Shown: positions 1 through 9,469, counted from the stretch's first letter. The stretch is DNA of 64,000 nucleotides from Granulicella tundricola MP5ACTX9 (GCF_000178975.2 NC_015064.1:3224001-3288000), one strand, 5' to 3'. The notes: a model not told the origin generated them from the letters alone. Program-made: numbers and translations.

Positions 1-68
1 ACCAGAACCTCTCGGCCACAGAGATCATCCCCAACGAGTTCGAAGACGTCCACGAAGAAGAGCAGTAG
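1..68 (+). CDS. 3' end of an upstream gene, possibly acetolactate synthase small subunit
   Basis: The frame beginning at base 3 encodes 21 residues ending in an acidic, Glu-rich tail (DVHEEEQ) before TAG at 66-68. Only this C-terminal scrap is visible. It lies directly before ilvC on the same strand, where branched-chain amino acid operons usually carry the regulatory subunit ilvN/ilvH. That identity is inferred from position, not from a motif. The 107 bp to ilvC hold no other gene. Confidence 0.5.
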   Translation, partial: QNLSATEIIPNEFEDVHEEEQ

Positions 69-175
69 TACATCCGCTCTTATTCGTCGCTATCACTTTT
101 ATCCGCGTTACGCCGTTCTCCTCCAGGCGCCACGAAAACACCAAGTAAACTACTGAAAAGGATCGAACAAACACC

Positions 176-1201
176 ATGGCAAAGACCTACCACGACGCAG
201 ACGCAGACCTCTCCCTCATCCAGGCCAAAAAGGTCGCGATCATCGGCTACGGCTCCCAGGGCCACGCCCACGCACTCAACCTCAAGGACTCCGGCGTCGA
301 CGTCCGTGTAGGCCTCCGCCCCGGCTCCAAGAACGCCGAGCGCGCCAAGAATGCCGGCCTCGTCGTCGACACCGTAGCCGAAGTCTCCAAGTGGGCTGAC
401 GTCATCATGAACCTCACGCCCGACCAGACCGCCGCCAAGGTCTACCACGCCGAAATCGCCCCCAACATGAAGCCCAACTGCACCCTCATGTTCGCGCACG
501 GCTTCAACATCCGCTTCCGCACCATCACTCCGCCCGCCGGCGTGGACGTCTCCATGGCCGCACCCAAGGCCCCCGGCCACCGCGTCCGTGAGGTCTTCAC
601 GGAAGGCGGCGGCGTGCCCGCCCTCGTCGCAGTCGAGCAGGATGCCAGCGGCACCGCCATGGCCCTGGCACTCTCCTACGCCAAGGGCATCGGCTGCACC
701 CGCGCCGGAGTTCTCGAGACCACCTTCACCGAAGAGACCGAAACCGACCTCTTCGGCGAGCAGGCCGTTCTCTGCGGCGGAGCCGTCGCCCTCGTCAAAG
801 CCGGCTTCCACACCCTCGTCGACGCAGGTTACCAGCCCGAACTCGCCTACTTCGAGTGCCTCCACGAGCTCAAACTCATCGTCGACCTCATGTACCGCGG
901 CGGCATCGAGTACATGAACCACAGCATCTCAGACACCGCGGAGTGGGGCGGTTACCTCGCTCAGAACCGCATCGTCACGGAAGACATCAAGAAGAACATG
1001 AAGGCCATCCTGTCCGACATCACCGACGGCAGCTTCGCCAAGAAGTTCATCGAAGAGAACGAGACCGGCCGTCACGAGTTCGCCAAGTTCCGCAAGGCGG
1101 AAGCGGACGATCAGATCGAGATCGTCGGAAAGACCCTTCGCGCCGGCATGCCCTTCCTGGAACCGGTCATCGTCAAAGACGGAACTGTAGTCAAGCTGTA
1201 A
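176..1201 (+). CDS. ilvC: Ketol-acid reductoisomerase (class I)
   Basis: This 341-residue protein converts acetolactate or acetohydroxybutyrate to the dihydroxy acid in valine, leucine and isoleucine synthesis, using Mg2+ and a nicotinamide cofactor. The Rossmann glycine motif GYGSQG lies at residues 24-29. The cofactor-specificity loop RPGS near 48-51 suggests NADPH. The catalytic His is in FAHGF (about 108), and the metal ligands are D191 and E195 in DLFGEQ and E227 and E231 in the knotted C-terminal domain. The length is that of the short class I enzyme. The ATG follows a purine-rich AAAAGGA about 12 nt upstream. PKAPGH replaces the commoner PKGPGH loop. It is probably the last gene of an ilv operon entering from the left. 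Confidence 0.97.
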   Translation: MAKTYHDADADLSLIQAKKVAIIGYGSQGHAHALNLKDSGVDVRVGLRPGSKNAERAKNAGLVVDTVAEVSKWADVIMNLTPDQTAAKVYHAEIAPNMKPNCTLMFAHGFNIRFRTITPPAGVDVSMAAPKAPGHRVREVFTEGGGVPALVAVEQDASGTAMALALSYAKGIGCTRAGVLETTFTEETETDLFGEQAVLCGGAVALVKAGFHTLVDAGYQPELAYFECLHELKLIVDLMYRGGIEYMNHSISDTAEWGGYLAQNRIVTEDIKKNMKAILSDITDGSFAKKFIEENETGRHEFAKFRKAEADDQIEIVGKTLRAGMPFLEPVIVKDGTVVKL

Positions 1202-1266
1202 CCGTAGTAGCCGTAATAACTCGAATGAGGGGTCCGCCCCCTATAGCGGACCTCTCCAGTCGGGTT

Positions 1267-1272
1267 TAGGAT
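1267..1272 (+). promoter_or_regulatory. -10-like hexamer TAGGAT, probable leaderless start
   Basis: TAGGAT is followed by exactly six bases and then the ATG of the histidine kinase gene at 1279. A -10 box at this distance would put transcription initiation on the start codon. No clear -35 or Shine-Dalgarno sequence is present. The same spacing recurs in front of at least seven other genes in this window. Confidence 0.5.
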
Positions 1273-1278
1273 GGTGAT

Positions 1279-2751
1279 ATGGTGACCGAAATCGAAACTC
1301 CAGCCGCTTTATACACGGAAGCCTTCGCACCCGCGAAGCCAACCCCGCGCTGCGAGATCATCGCGGCCCTCAAAACCATCACACCCCTTGAAGGCCTCTC
1401 CGACGAGGAGTACGCCTGGCTCGCCGATAACGGAACCGAGCGCACCGGCGAAAGCGGCGCCATCGTCTTCCGCGAAGGCGAACCCGCCTGCAACATGAAC
1501 TTCATCCTCAAAGGTGAGATTCACGTCCGCCGCCGGCACTCCGGCCCCATGGCCTTCTTCGTCGGCCGCGCCGGCGCCATGACCGGCCTGCTTCCCTTCT
1601 CGCGCATGAAGACCTACGGCGGAGAGGGTTACACCAGCGGCCCCGTTTGGGTCCTGGACATCCATTCCCGCCAGTTCCCGGCGATGCTCGAGGCCATCCC
1701 TTCCATGGGCCAGCGCAGCGTTACCGTTCTGCTGGACCGAGTCCGTGAAGTCACGCGCATGGAGCAGCAGTCGGAAAAGCTCGCCGCCCTCGGCAAACTC
1801 GCCGCCAACCTCGCCCACGAGCTCAACAACCCGGCCTCCGCCGCCCAGCGCAGCGCAGCCTCCCTCTTCACAGAGCTACGCGAGTACGGCGACCGCAAGT
1901 ACCGCATGGGCACCCTCTGTCTCGACAGAGAACAGTCCCAAAAGATGCAGCAGTGGGTAGAACGCACCCGTGCTGAGATGTCCGCCTACCGCCGCCCCTC
2001 GGAAGACGGCCCCCTGGCCTTGGCCGACCGCGAAGCCGAGGTCACCACATGGCTGGACGCCCACAACATCCCCAACGCCTGGAACATCGCCCCGGCCCTC
2101 GCGGAGACCGGCCTGCCTCTCCGCGTTCTGGAGGAGTTCGCCGAGGAGTTTGACGGTGAGATCCTCGCCGCAGCCATGGACAACTTCGCCAGCTCCCTCC
2201 GCGTGGAGCGCATGGCAGAGACCATCGTAGGCTCAACGGTCCGCATCTTCGACCTCATCTCGGCCATCAAGGACTACTCCTACATGGACCAGGCCCCCAT
2301 CCAGGAGGTCGACTTGGCCCAGTCGCTGGAGAACACCCTCAGCATGTTCCGCTCGCGCCTGCAGGGCATCACCGTCCTCACCGACTTCGACCCCGCCCTG
2401 CCCCCCATCAGCGCCTACGGCAGCGAGCTCAGCCAGGTCTGGACAGCCCTGATCGAAAACGCACTGGATGCCATGCCCAACGGCGGCCGCCTCAACCTCA
2501 AGACTAAACTCGCCGGCCTCATGGCAGTAGTCGAAGTCTGGGACTCAGGAGCCGGCATCGAACCAGACCTCCAAACCCGCGTCTTCGAGCCCTTCTTCAC
2601 CACCAAGGCCCCCGGCAGCGGCCTGGGCCTCGGCCTCGACCAGGCCCAGCGCGTCGTCAGCAAGCACTCCGGCTTCCTCACCGTAGTCTCCAAGCCCGGC
2701 GAAACCTGCTTCCAGGTCCGCCTCCCCCTGGACCAGGCTCAAGCCTACTAA
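1279..2751 (+). CDS. Sensor histidine kinase with N-terminal cyclic-nucleotide-binding-like domain
   Basis: This 490-residue, apparently soluble kinase has an N-terminal cNMP-binding/cupin-like region (about 30-150, with FREGEPA and LKGEIHVRR typical of that fold). A HisKA dimerisation helix follows, with the phospho-acceptor His180 in LAHELNNP. The HATPase_c domain has an N box (ENALDAM, N394), DSGAGI (about 422), FEPFFTTK (436-443) and a GSGLGLGL lid at 447. About 130 residues of extra helix lie between the H box and the ATPase domain. No transmembrane segment or signal peptide is visible, and no response regulator is adjacent, so its partner is unknown. It may sense a small cytoplasmic ligand, but the ligand cannot be read from the sequence. 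Confidence 0.88.
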   Translation: MVTEIETPAALYTEAFAPAKPTPRCEIIAALKTITPLEGLSDEEYAWLADNGTERTGESGAIVFREGEPACNMNFILKGEIHVRRRHSGPMAFFVGRAGAMTGLLPFSRMKTYGGEGYTSGPVWVLDIHSRQFPAMLEAIPSMGQRSVTVLLDRVREVTRMEQQSEKLAALGKLAANLAHELNNPASAAQRSAASLFTELREYGDRKYRMGTLCLDREQSQKMQQWVERTRAEMSAYRRPSEDGPLALADREAEVTTWLDAHNIPNAWNIAPALAETGLPLRVLEEFAEEFDGEILAAAMDNFASSLRVERMAETIVGSTVRIFDLISAIKDYSYMDQAPIQEVDLAQSLENTLSMFRSRLQGITVLTDFDPALPPISAYGSELSQVWTALIENALDAMPNGGRLNLKTKLAGLMAVVEVWDSGAGIEPDLQTRVFEPFFTTKAPGSGLGLGLDQAQRVVSKHSGFLTVVSKPGETCFQVRLPLDQAQAY

Positions 2752-2758
2752 ACCAAAA

Positions 2759-2799
2759 GAGGCAGTGAAAAGCAGCTTGAGCTGCTCCATCACTGCCTC
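2759..2799. terminator. Bidirectional terminator hairpin between convergent genes
   Basis: A two-part stem lies between the stop codons of the histidine kinase and the DUF427 gene. The outer arms are GAGGCAGTGA and TCACTGCCTC, and the inner arms are AGCAGCT and AGCTGCT. On the minus strand the hairpin is followed by TCTTTTGG, a modest U tract, so it best serves the DUF427 gene. Confidence 0.7.
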
Positions 2800-2828
2800 A
2801 CCACTGCTTAAAAACTGCTCTTCCACTG

Positions 2829-3113
2829 TTACTTCGTTACTTCAACCCCACGCCAGAACGCGATATGGTGCTTGATCGCCCGCGCCGCAGGCTTCGGATC
2901 AGGGTAGTACCAGGCCGCATCCGGGTTCTCCTGCCCATCCACAATCAGGCTGTAGTACCGGGCCTGCCCCTTGAACGGGCATGAAGAAGTTGTGGAACTT
3001 GGCCGAAAAAACTCCCGCTTCACCGATTCATCGGGAAAGTACACATTGCCTTCAACCAGCTGCGTCGTTTCGCTCTCTGCCAGGACCTGACCGTTCCACA
3101 TCGCTTTCGCCAT
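2829..3113 (-). CDS. DUF427 family protein
   Basis: This 94-residue protein matches the compact beta-barrel DUF427 family throughout: an early WNGQVLAES strand, the VYFP segment, the conserved SCPFKGQARYYS core and a C-terminal AWYYPDP stretch. The molecular role of the family is not established. The start is an ATG about 130 bp from the next gene. It converges with the histidine kinase, from which it is separated by a hairpin, and appears to be monocistronic. Confidence 0.88.
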   Translation of the reverse strand: MAKAMWNGQVLAESETTQLVEGNVYFPDESVKREFFRPSSTTSSCPFKGQARYYSLIVDGQENPDAAWYYPDPKPAARAIKHHIAFWRGVEVTK

Positions 3114-3243
3114 CTGCTGAAGACTCGCTTATCTGTTCGAACAAGTTACGGCCTGAAGTCCAAGCCGCGGGCTCTGGAGCCCTTTGCAGTTCCTCCGGGA
3201 GCATAGCAGACCTGAGCTCGGTTGGGAAGCGGTAACGCAGCCC

Positions 3244-6045
3244 TCAGGCCGCGCTGACCGCCATCTCAGGCTCCGCTTCTACCGTCTTCGGCGGCCCAAT
3301 CAGCCGCTCATACGTACACTCCGGCGTCGTCGGAACCTCCACCGGCTGCCCCTTCTTGGGCCGCCGCTTCGGCAGAAACTCCCGGTTGTTCGGGCAGACC
3401 AGGTACGTCCCTTCCTTGTTCCCGTACTCCAGCAGGTAGGCCGAGTGGCACTTCGGACACGTCTCGTTCACCAGCTTCAGGTTCGAGGCAAAGTCGCACT
3501 TCGGATAATTCACGCAGCCGTAGAACACGTCCCCGCGCTTCGTCTTCCGAACCGCCAGGTCGCCGCCATCCTTCGGACACTTCACGTCCAGCAACTCCTG
3601 CTTGACGTACTTGCACTTCGGATAGCCGGAGCACGCGATGAACTCGCCATAAGCCCCATCCCGCTGCAACAGCGGCTTCCCGCACTTCGGGCAAGGCTCA
3701 TCCAGCGTGATCGGAGGCTTCGACTGCACCTTCTGCGTCAGCTTACGGATCGTCTTGCAAGGAGGATCATCCGAATACCCAGGGCAAGACATGAACGGCC
3801 CCCAGGGCCCATTCTTCAGCACCATTAACCGCCCGCAGTTATCACAGAACTCCTCCTCCGGAGCCTCATCAGCGCCCGGGGCGTTCAGGTCCGGCTTGGC
3901 CGCAAAGTTCTCCTTCGTGAAGTCGCACGAGACCGGCTCAGCCGTAATCTTTTTGCCCTTCCCGGCAGCACTCTTCACCGCCTCCGCAAACTCCTTCGCA
4001 TCCGCCACTTCCTTCGAGAAGTTCGTCTCGTCGAACGTCACCGCCTTCACAATCATCGGGAAGTGGAACGACCCCAGAATCTTCTTCAGCACCGCCTTCG
4101 GGTCCTTCTTCCACGGCGCAGCAGCAATCGTCACAGCCTTGGCCTTGGAGAAAGCCGAGCAGGCAAAGAAGCTCCCAAACTTACCCCACTTCAGGATCAG
4201 CGGCGACCCGCAGTTATCGCAGACCTCATCCGTCGCCTCTTCCTTGCGCTTGATGTCCTCCATCGTCGTCTCGGCGACCGCAAGCTCCTTCTCCAGGTGG
4301 CTGTAGAACCCATCCAGCAGGTCCGTCCACTTCTCCGTCCCCGCCTCCACCGCGTCCAGCTCGCCTTCGAGCGTCGCCGTGTATCCCGTCTCGAAGATGT
4401 ACGGGAAGTTCTTAACCAGCAGCTCTGTCACCACCATGCCGATCTCCGTCGGCACAAACTTGTTCCCAATCTTCTTGACGTAGTCCCGATCCTGAATCGT
4501 ATTGATGATCGAAGCATAGGTCGAAGGCCGCCCAATCCCCTTCTCTTCGAGCGTCTTCACCAGCGAGGCTTCATTGAACCGCGGCGGCGGGTCCGTAAAC
4601 TTCTGCTCATGCTCGATCGCCTGCCGCACAAGCCCCTGCCCATCCGCCAAAGCCGGCAGCCGCTTATCTTCTTCCTCGCCGTCCTCATCAGAAGCCTCAG
4701 CGGTCGAAGCAGCCGGAGCAGTCTCATACACCTTCAAAAATCCATCAAACTTCAGCACCGATCCAGAAACCCGGAAGTCATAGCTGCGGGCGGCCTTCGC
4801 CCCAATCTCCACCGTCGTCTGATCGAAGATCGCCGGCATCATCTGGCTCGCGACAAATCGCATCCATATCAGCCGATAAAGCTTGTACTGCTCATCGGAA
4901 AGCGAAGCCCGAATCTCATCCGGGTGATACGCCACATTCGTCGGACGAATCGCTTCGTGCGCGTCCTGCGCCTCATTCTTCTTCTTGTACTCGTTCGGCT
5001 TGGCCGGCAGATACCGCTCGCCCAGCGCACCAATATAAGTCCGAGCCTCCGCCACCGCATCGTCAGAAACACGCGTCGAGTCGGTTCTCATATAAGTGAT
5101 CAGACCCACGGTCTCGCCGCCGATCTCGATCCCCTCATACAGCCGCTGCGCCACGCCCATCGTCCGCCGTACATTGAACCCAAGCCGCCCCGCCGCCTCC
5201 TGCTGCAGCTTCGAAGTCGTAAACGGAGCCTTCGGATTCTGCTTCCGTTCCTTCTTCTCGACAGTCTTCACCGCAAACGTAGCGTTCGCCAGGTCCGCGA
5301 CAACCTGATCCGTCGTCGCATGATCCGGCAGCGCATTCGCCAGCACCTGCGCCTTACCGTCCTTGTCGAAGCCGTTCGGAACCGTAATCCGAGCCCCATC
5401 AATCCCGGTCAGCCGAGCCGTAAACGAGGTCTTCTCCGCCTGCAGCACCGCATCGACAGTCCAGTACTCCACCGGCACAAACGCATTGATCTCCCGTTCG
5501 CGTTCCACGATCAGCCTCAGCGCAACCGTCTGCACCCGCCCCGCCGAAAGCCCGCGCCGCACCTTATCCCACAGCAGCGGCGAGATCTGATACCCCACCA
5601 GCCGGTCCAGCACACGCCGCGTCTGCTGCGCGTCCACCAGGTTCTCGTTTACATCCCGAGCCTTCAGAAACGCAGCCTTCACCGCCTTCTGCGTGATCTC
5701 GTTAAACGTCACCCGCCGTATATCCGCGCCCGCCTTGATCACCGGCCGCAACTGCATCGCCAGGTGCGCGGCAATCGCCTCGCCTTCGCGGTCAGGGTCA
5801 GGCGCCAGGAAGATATGGTCTGCCTTCGCCGCCAGCTTCTTCAGCCGGTCCACAATCTTTTCCTTGCCCGGAGACACGATCAGCGTCGGCGCAAACGTCC
5901 GGTTCAGCAGCTCCACACCAATATCCGACTTCGGCAGATCCATAATGTGGCCAAGGCTCGCCTCAACCGTGTAATCCGCTCCGAGGTACTTATTAATAGT
6001 CTTCGCCTTCGCAGGCGATTCAACGATAACCAGGGACTTGCTCAT
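3244..6045 (-). CDS. topA: DNA topoisomerase I
   Basis: This 933-residue type IA topoisomerase relaxes negative supercoils. I place the start at the ATG giving MSKSLVIVESPAKAKTI, which is the family N terminus and has GGAAAG upstream; the open frame extends 22 codons further. The TOPRIM domain has E9 and the DPDREGE acidic cluster. The catalytic Tyr is in GLITYMRTDS. The C terminus carries about five zinc-ribbon modules, several with paired CxxC motifs (CDNCGRL, CPKCGKP, CPKDGGD, CPKCHSA). The first module (CDNCGSP) appears to lack its fourth Cys. The gene lies downstream of dprA on the same strand, a common bacterial pairing. Confidence 0.96.
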   Translation of the reverse strand: MSKSLVIVESPAKAKTINKYLGADYTVEASLGHIMDLPKSDIGVELLNRTFAPTLIVSPGKEKIVDRLKKLAAKADHIFLAPDPDREGEAIAAHLAMQLRPVIKAGADIRRVTFNEITQKAVKAAFLKARDVNENLVDAQQTRRVLDRLVGYQISPLLWDKVRRGLSAGRVQTVALRLIVEREREINAFVPVEYWTVDAVLQAEKTSFTARLTGIDGARITVPNGFDKDGKAQVLANALPDHATTDQVVADLANATFAVKTVEKKERKQNPKAPFTTSKLQQEAAGRLGFNVRRTMGVAQRLYEGIEIGGETVGLITYMRTDSTRVSDDAVAEARTYIGALGERYLPAKPNEYKKKNEAQDAHEAIRPTNVAYHPDEIRASLSDEQYKLYRLIWMRFVASQMMPAIFDQTTVEIGAKAARSYDFRVSGSVLKFDGFLKVYETAPAASTAEASDEDGEEEDKRLPALADGQGLVRQAIEHEQKFTDPPPRFNEASLVKTLEEKGIGRPSTYASIINTIQDRDYVKKIGNKFVPTEIGMVVTELLVKNFPYIFETGYTATLEGELDAVEAGTEKWTDLLDGFYSHLEKELAVAETTMEDIKRKEEATDEVCDNCGSPLILKWGKFGSFFACSAFSKAKAVTIAAAPWKKDPKAVLKKILGSFHFPMIVKAVTFDETNFSKEVADAKEFAEAVKSAAGKGKKITAEPVSCDFTKENFAAKPDLNAPGADEAPEEEFCDNCGRLMVLKNGPWGPFMSCPGYSDDPPCKTIRKLTQKVQSKPPITLDEPCPKCGKPLLQRDGAYGEFIACSGYPKCKYVKQELLDVKCPKDGGDLAVRKTKRGDVFYGCVNYPKCDFASNLKLVNETCPKCHSAYLLEYGNKEGTYLVCPNNREFLPKRRPKKGQPVEVPTTPECTYERLIGPPKTVEAEPEMAVSAA

Positions 6046-6267
6046 AACGCTCTTTCCTTCATTCCACCGAATCCGTGGGGGGTTGGCTCCCGGATTCCCT
6101 TCAACTGCCATGTTTCATTGCGAACCTAACACGACTTGCCGGGATCGCGCCAATCCAGCCCATCCCAAAGCCGAGGAAATCGAAACCAAACCGCGCCTCA
6201 TCCACGGCACCAAACGCCCTTTAGAATCAGCACGTTTGCCAATTCCAGCAGGACCACAAAAAAACAT

Positions 6268-7482
6268 CTAAAAACAACGAACGTAATTTTTGCCCGGAAG
6301 CGCCTTCACCCGGCCCGCCAGTTCCAGCTCGAACAGCGCCGTGAAGATCTCGGCAGAGGCCAGTTCGGCCTCCATCTGCTCCATCAACTCATCCAGTTGA
6401 ATTGCCTCATCGTGCCGAATCCTCGCAAACACCAGCCGCTCATGCTCGGCCATCGCCTGCCCCGTCTGCCCAATTCCAGACTCATTCGGCCCGGTGAATA
6501 AAGATGCTGACTGCCCCACATTCGATTCATTCGCCCTCCCCGCCCCCATCGCATCCTCCAGCTCCAGCCGTGTCTGCGACGGCAGATCCTCCCAAACGTC
6601 CTCCCACGTCGCCGTCAGCTTCGCGCCCTGCTTGATCAGAGTGTTTGGACCCCACGCATTCTTATTCGTCACATTCCCCGGCACCGCATAGACATCCCGG
6701 TTCTGCTCCATCGCACACCTGGCCGTAATTCGAGTCCCACTATATTCAGCAGCCTCAATCACCAGCACCCCCACGCTCATCCCGCTCAGAATCCGGTTCC
6801 GGATCGGAAAGTTCTGCGGAGCCGGAAACGTGCCCAGCGGATACTCGCTCACGATCGCCCCACCGCCTGTCACAATCTCCTCCGCCAGCCGCTTATTCTC
6901 CTTCGGATAAACCACATCCAGCCCCGTCCCCCAAACCGCCACCGTCTTTCCCTTCGCCGCCAGCGCCCCCTTATGCGCCGCCGTATCCACCCCCCTCGCC
7001 ATCCCGGAAAGAATCACCACACCTCGATTCGCCAGATCCCGCGAAAGCATCTCCGCCATCCCCGCCCCATACGGACTCGGGGACCGAGTCCCCACCACCG
7101 CAATCCCCGCCCTCCCCAGCAGCCCCACATCCCCCCGCACCCAAAGCACCGCCGGCGGATCGTAGATCTCCCGCAGCCGCTCCGGATAAGCCTCATCATC
7201 GGGCGTGAGCAAAGTAGCCCCTGCCTCCTGCACCCGCTTCCACTCTTTCTCCGCCTCCGCCCGAGCTCGCCCATCCGCAATGAACTGCGCTGACTTAGCC
7301 GGCAATCTAAACCCCTCCAACTCAGTCAGCGGCATATCAAAAATCCGCCCCGCATCCCCATCCATCAGCGCCACCGCCCGCCCAATCCGGGTAGGCCCCA
7401 ACCCCGGCGTAAGCGCCATAGCCAGCCACCCCAGCCGCCCCTCAGAAGCACCAAAATCCGCAGTATTCCCGCTCAACGCCAT
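6268..7482 (-). CDS. dprA: DNA processing protein DprA (Smf)
   Basis: This 404-residue protein loads RecA onto incoming single-stranded DNA during natural transformation. An N-terminal helical region (GWLAMALTPGLG) precedes the Rossmann-like core with GTRSPSPYG, the SGMARGVD motif and the GTGLDVVYP segment. About 110 C-terminal residues resemble the DprA winged helix. I prefer the second ATG (7482) because GGAG sits six bases before it; an alternative ATG lies at 7494. It precedes topA by 222 bp on the same strand. That gap holds nothing recognisable. Confidence 0.93.
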   Translation of the reverse strand: MALSGNTADFGASEGRLGWLAMALTPGLGPTRIGRAVALMDGDAGRIFDMPLTELEGFRLPAKSAQFIADGRARAEAEKEWKRVQEAGATLLTPDDEAYPERLREIYDPPAVLWVRGDVGLLGRAGIAVVGTRSPSPYGAGMAEMLSRDLANRGVVILSGMARGVDTAAHKGALAAKGKTVAVWGTGLDVVYPKENKRLAEEIVTGGGAIVSEYPLGTFPAPQNFPIRNRILSGMSVGVLVIEAAEYSGTRITARCAMEQNRDVYAVPGNVTNKNAWGPNTLIKQGAKLTATWEDVWEDLPSQTRLELEDAMGAGRANESNVGQSASLFTGPNESGIGQTGQAMAEHERLVFARIRHDEAIQLDELMEQMEAELASAEIFTALFELELAGRVKALPGKNYVRCF

Positions 7483-7540
7483 ATAAATCTCCATGTAGAC
7501 GCAATGCGCTAGAGATTAGCACGCCTCCATCCCCCACAAC

Positions 7541-7576
7541 CGTCATTCTGAGCGCAGCGAAGAATCTCCGTAGCTG
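7541..7576 (+). repeat. REP-like interspersed repeat, copy 1 (plus orientation)
   Basis: The core GTCATTCTGAGCGCAGCGAA is followed by GAATCTCCGTAG. This is one of at least ten copies of a roughly 34-bp motif in the window, followed here, as often elsewhere, by GTTGC-type triplet-rich DNA. It lies in the 268-bp gap between the divergent dprA and mqnA genes. Confidence 0.8.
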
Positions 7577-7738
7577 CTGTTGCGGCGGCTCTTGCCCTTC
7601 AAATCATTTGCCGTTGCCCGTTCTTAGGCCTTCATCACTGCAACTAACCCCACACCCGCCCCAGAACAATCAGCCCTTATCGCTTTTATCAATTTTTATC
7701 CCCTTAAGCTGTTACAACACCTTCCCAGCCGAATCCGC

Positions 7739-7744
7739 TAAACT
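7739..7744 (+). promoter_or_regulatory. -10-like hexamer TAAACT, probable leaderless start of mqnA
   Basis: TAAACT is followed by AGCCAT and then the GTG start of mqnA at 7751, a six-base spacer. No Shine-Dalgarno sequence is visible, which fits initiation on a leaderless transcript. Confidence 0.5.
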
Positions 7745-7750
7745 AGCCAT

Positions 7751-8590
7751 GTGGCCCTACGAGTAGCAGCAATCGACTTCCTCAACCCAGCCCCCCTCAT
7801 GTGGGACTTCGACCACGGCCCCCGTCTCTCCCAGCGTTACGACGTCCACCTCACCGAGCCCTCCCAGTGCGCCCGTGAGCTCCTCGCCGGCCGCGCCGAC
7901 CTAGGCCTCATCCCCGTCGCCGCCCTCACGCCAGAGCTAGCCATCGTCCCCGGCTGCACCATAGCCAGCCTCCGCCAGGTCCGCTCCATCCAACTAGTCG
8001 TCAAAGGCACCGCCGGCCTGGCCTCCGTCCGCACCATCGCAGCCGACACGGCCTCTCGCAGCTCCGTCGCCTACACCCAGGTCCTCTTCCGCCACTTCCT
8101 CAAGACAGACCCCACCTACCTCCCTGCCAAAGCCGACCCCATCCCCATGCTCCAATCCGCGGACGCCGCCCTCCTCATCGGCGACCCCGCCCTCCACGCC
8201 CTCGAGCACCGCACCCAGATCGAAGCCGCCGTAGGCCCCTGCCAGTGGTTCGACGTAGCCACCGAGTGGAACACCCGCACCAACCTCCCTTGGGTCGCAG
8301 CCGTCTGGGCCGTCCGCCCGGAGGCCCTCCCCACCGCCGCCGCCCGCACCGAGCTCATAGAAGATCTCAACCAGTCCCGCCTCCACGGCCAGCTCCACAC
8401 AGAAGACCTGGTCACAGAGTGGCAACCCCGCATCCACCTCCCCGCCCAGACCATCCGCCACTACCTCACACAAAACATCCACTACACCCTGGACCCCGCC
8501 TGCATAGAAGCCATAGAGCTCTTCCGCCACCTAGCCGCAGAAATAAATGCCCTCCCCCCACTAGGCCCCCTCAACTTCCTCCAGCAGTAA
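7751..8590 (+). CDS. mqnA: Chorismate dehydratase MqnA (futalosine menaquinone pathway)
   Basis: This 279-residue protein has the periplasmic-binding-protein-like fold of MqnA, which converts chorismate to 3-enolpyruvylbenzoate, the first step of futalosine-dependent menaquinone synthesis. The N terminus VAAIDFLNPAPLMW, the segment ARELLAGRADLGLIPVAAL, and RSIQLV followed by the SSVAYTQVL loop match the family. It starts at GTG without a Shine-Dalgarno sequence and with a -10-like box six bases away. No other mqn gene is in the window. Third positions are extremely C-rich. Confidence 0.9.
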   Translation: MALRVAAIDFLNPAPLMWDFDHGPRLSQRYDVHLTEPSQCARELLAGRADLGLIPVAALTPELAIVPGCTIASLRQVRSIQLVVKGTAGLASVRTIAADTASRSSVAYTQVLFRHFLKTDPTYLPAKADPIPMLQSADAALLIGDPALHALEHRTQIEAAVGPCQWFDVATEWNTRTNLPWVAAVWAVRPEALPTAAARTELIEDLNQSRLHGQLHTEDLVTEWQPRIHLPAQTIRHYLTQNIHYTLDPACIEAIELFRHLAAEINALPPLGPLNFLQQ

Positions 8591-8593
8591 ACA

Positions 8594-8632
8594 GGGTGCC
8601 CCACGTCCGGATTCTCGGACGTGGGTTCCACC
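8594..8632 (+). repeat. GGGTGCCCC hairpin repeat, copy 1 (plus orientation)
   Basis: GGGTGCCCC leads into a hairpin with arms CCCACGTCCG and CGGACGTGGG around a short loop. The same lead and palindrome occur at about 19785, 37721, 49350 and 61225, with compensatory changes in the arms. It sits just after the mqnA stop and may act as a terminator. Confidence 0.75.
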
Positions 8633-8714
8633 GAAACATCCCAACCACAGCCTCCACCAGTCACGCAACAAATCCCCCGCGTCGAATCCCCCACATCCCG
8701 CGTCTCATGACAAT

Positions 8715-9428
8715 ATGGGTTCCATGCTGGCAGGCATCCCAATCTCTCGCGCATTAGCACTCCTGTCCCTGGCCACCCTCGCCGGTTCCAGCAGCCACCT
8801 CCTGCATCTCGTCCTCTCCTTCGGCCTGTTCGGCCTCTTCCTCGTCTCCATCGTCGACTCCTCTTTCGTCCCGCTCCCCCTCCCCGGCATCACCGACATC
8901 ATGGTGATCCTCTTCGCCGCCCAGCACGCCAACCTCTTCCTCCTCATCGCCGCCGCCACCATCGGCTCCGCCCTCGGCGGCCTCTTCTCCTATCAGGTCG
9001 GCCAGTCCGGCGGCCTCGACTTCATTGAAAAACGCACCCCGCCCCGCATCTTCAAACGAGTTACCGGCTGGATGGAGTCCCACGCCATCCTTGCCGTAGC
9101 CGTCCCCGCCCTGCTCCCCCCGCCGATGCCTCTCAGCCCCTTCGTCCTCGCCGCCGGAGCCCTCAAGATGTCCCGCAAGAAGTTTATGTGGGCCTTCACC
9201 CTCAGCCGCCTCATCCGCCACGCCTTCGCCGCCTGGCTGGGCGTCCACTACGGCAAAGCAGTCCTGGTCCTCTGGAACGCATTCATCCGCCGCTGGGGCG
9301 CCCCCGTCCTGATCATCCTCTGGGTCGCCATCCTCGGCTCGGTAGCCTTCGCCTTCTGGCGCCTCTGGAAGACCAGCCACGAAGTGGGCCTGAAGCAAAC
9401 CAAACCCCTAAACGCCACCACCACCTAG
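8715..9428 (+). CDS. VTT/DedA-like (YqaA-type) membrane protein
   Basis: This 237-residue integral membrane protein resembles the SNARE-associated/VTT domain family. It has the segment SFVPLPLPGITDIMVIL, a central amphipathic stretch, and PALLPPPMPLSPFVLAAGALKM, which is the conserved Pro-rich re-entrant region, followed by C-terminal hydrophobic helices. Family members are implicated in lipid scrambling and membrane homeostasis; its substrate is not evident here. Two in-frame ATGs (8715 and 8724) are possible. GACAAT immediately precedes the first, so 8724 may be the real start. The downstream DNA is repeat-rich and non-coding. Confidence 0.8.
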   Translation: MGSMLAGIPISRALALLSLATLAGSSSHLLHLVLSFGLFGLFLVSIVDSSFVPLPLPGITDIMVILFAAQHANLFLLIAAATIGSALGGLFSYQVGQSGGLDFIEKRTPPRIFKRVTGWMESHAILAVAVPALLPPPMPLSPFVLAAGALKMSRKKFMWAFTLSRLIRHAFAAWLGVHYGKAVLVLWNAFIRRWGAPVLIILWVAILGSVAFAFWRLWKTSHEVGLKQTKPLNATTT

Positions 9429-9469
9429 AGCAAACAACGGCCAGCCCACACCACAACCACCGGCCCACA

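Noticed and set aside
69..175. A leader peptide or T-box before ilvC
   Set aside because: I found no run of Ile/Leu/Val codons, no T-box motif and no attenuator hairpin in the 107 bp.
4063..6129. A 688-residue plus-strand open frame
   Set aside because: It is antisense to topA, with no motif and the usual Arg/Leu/His composition of a shadow frame.
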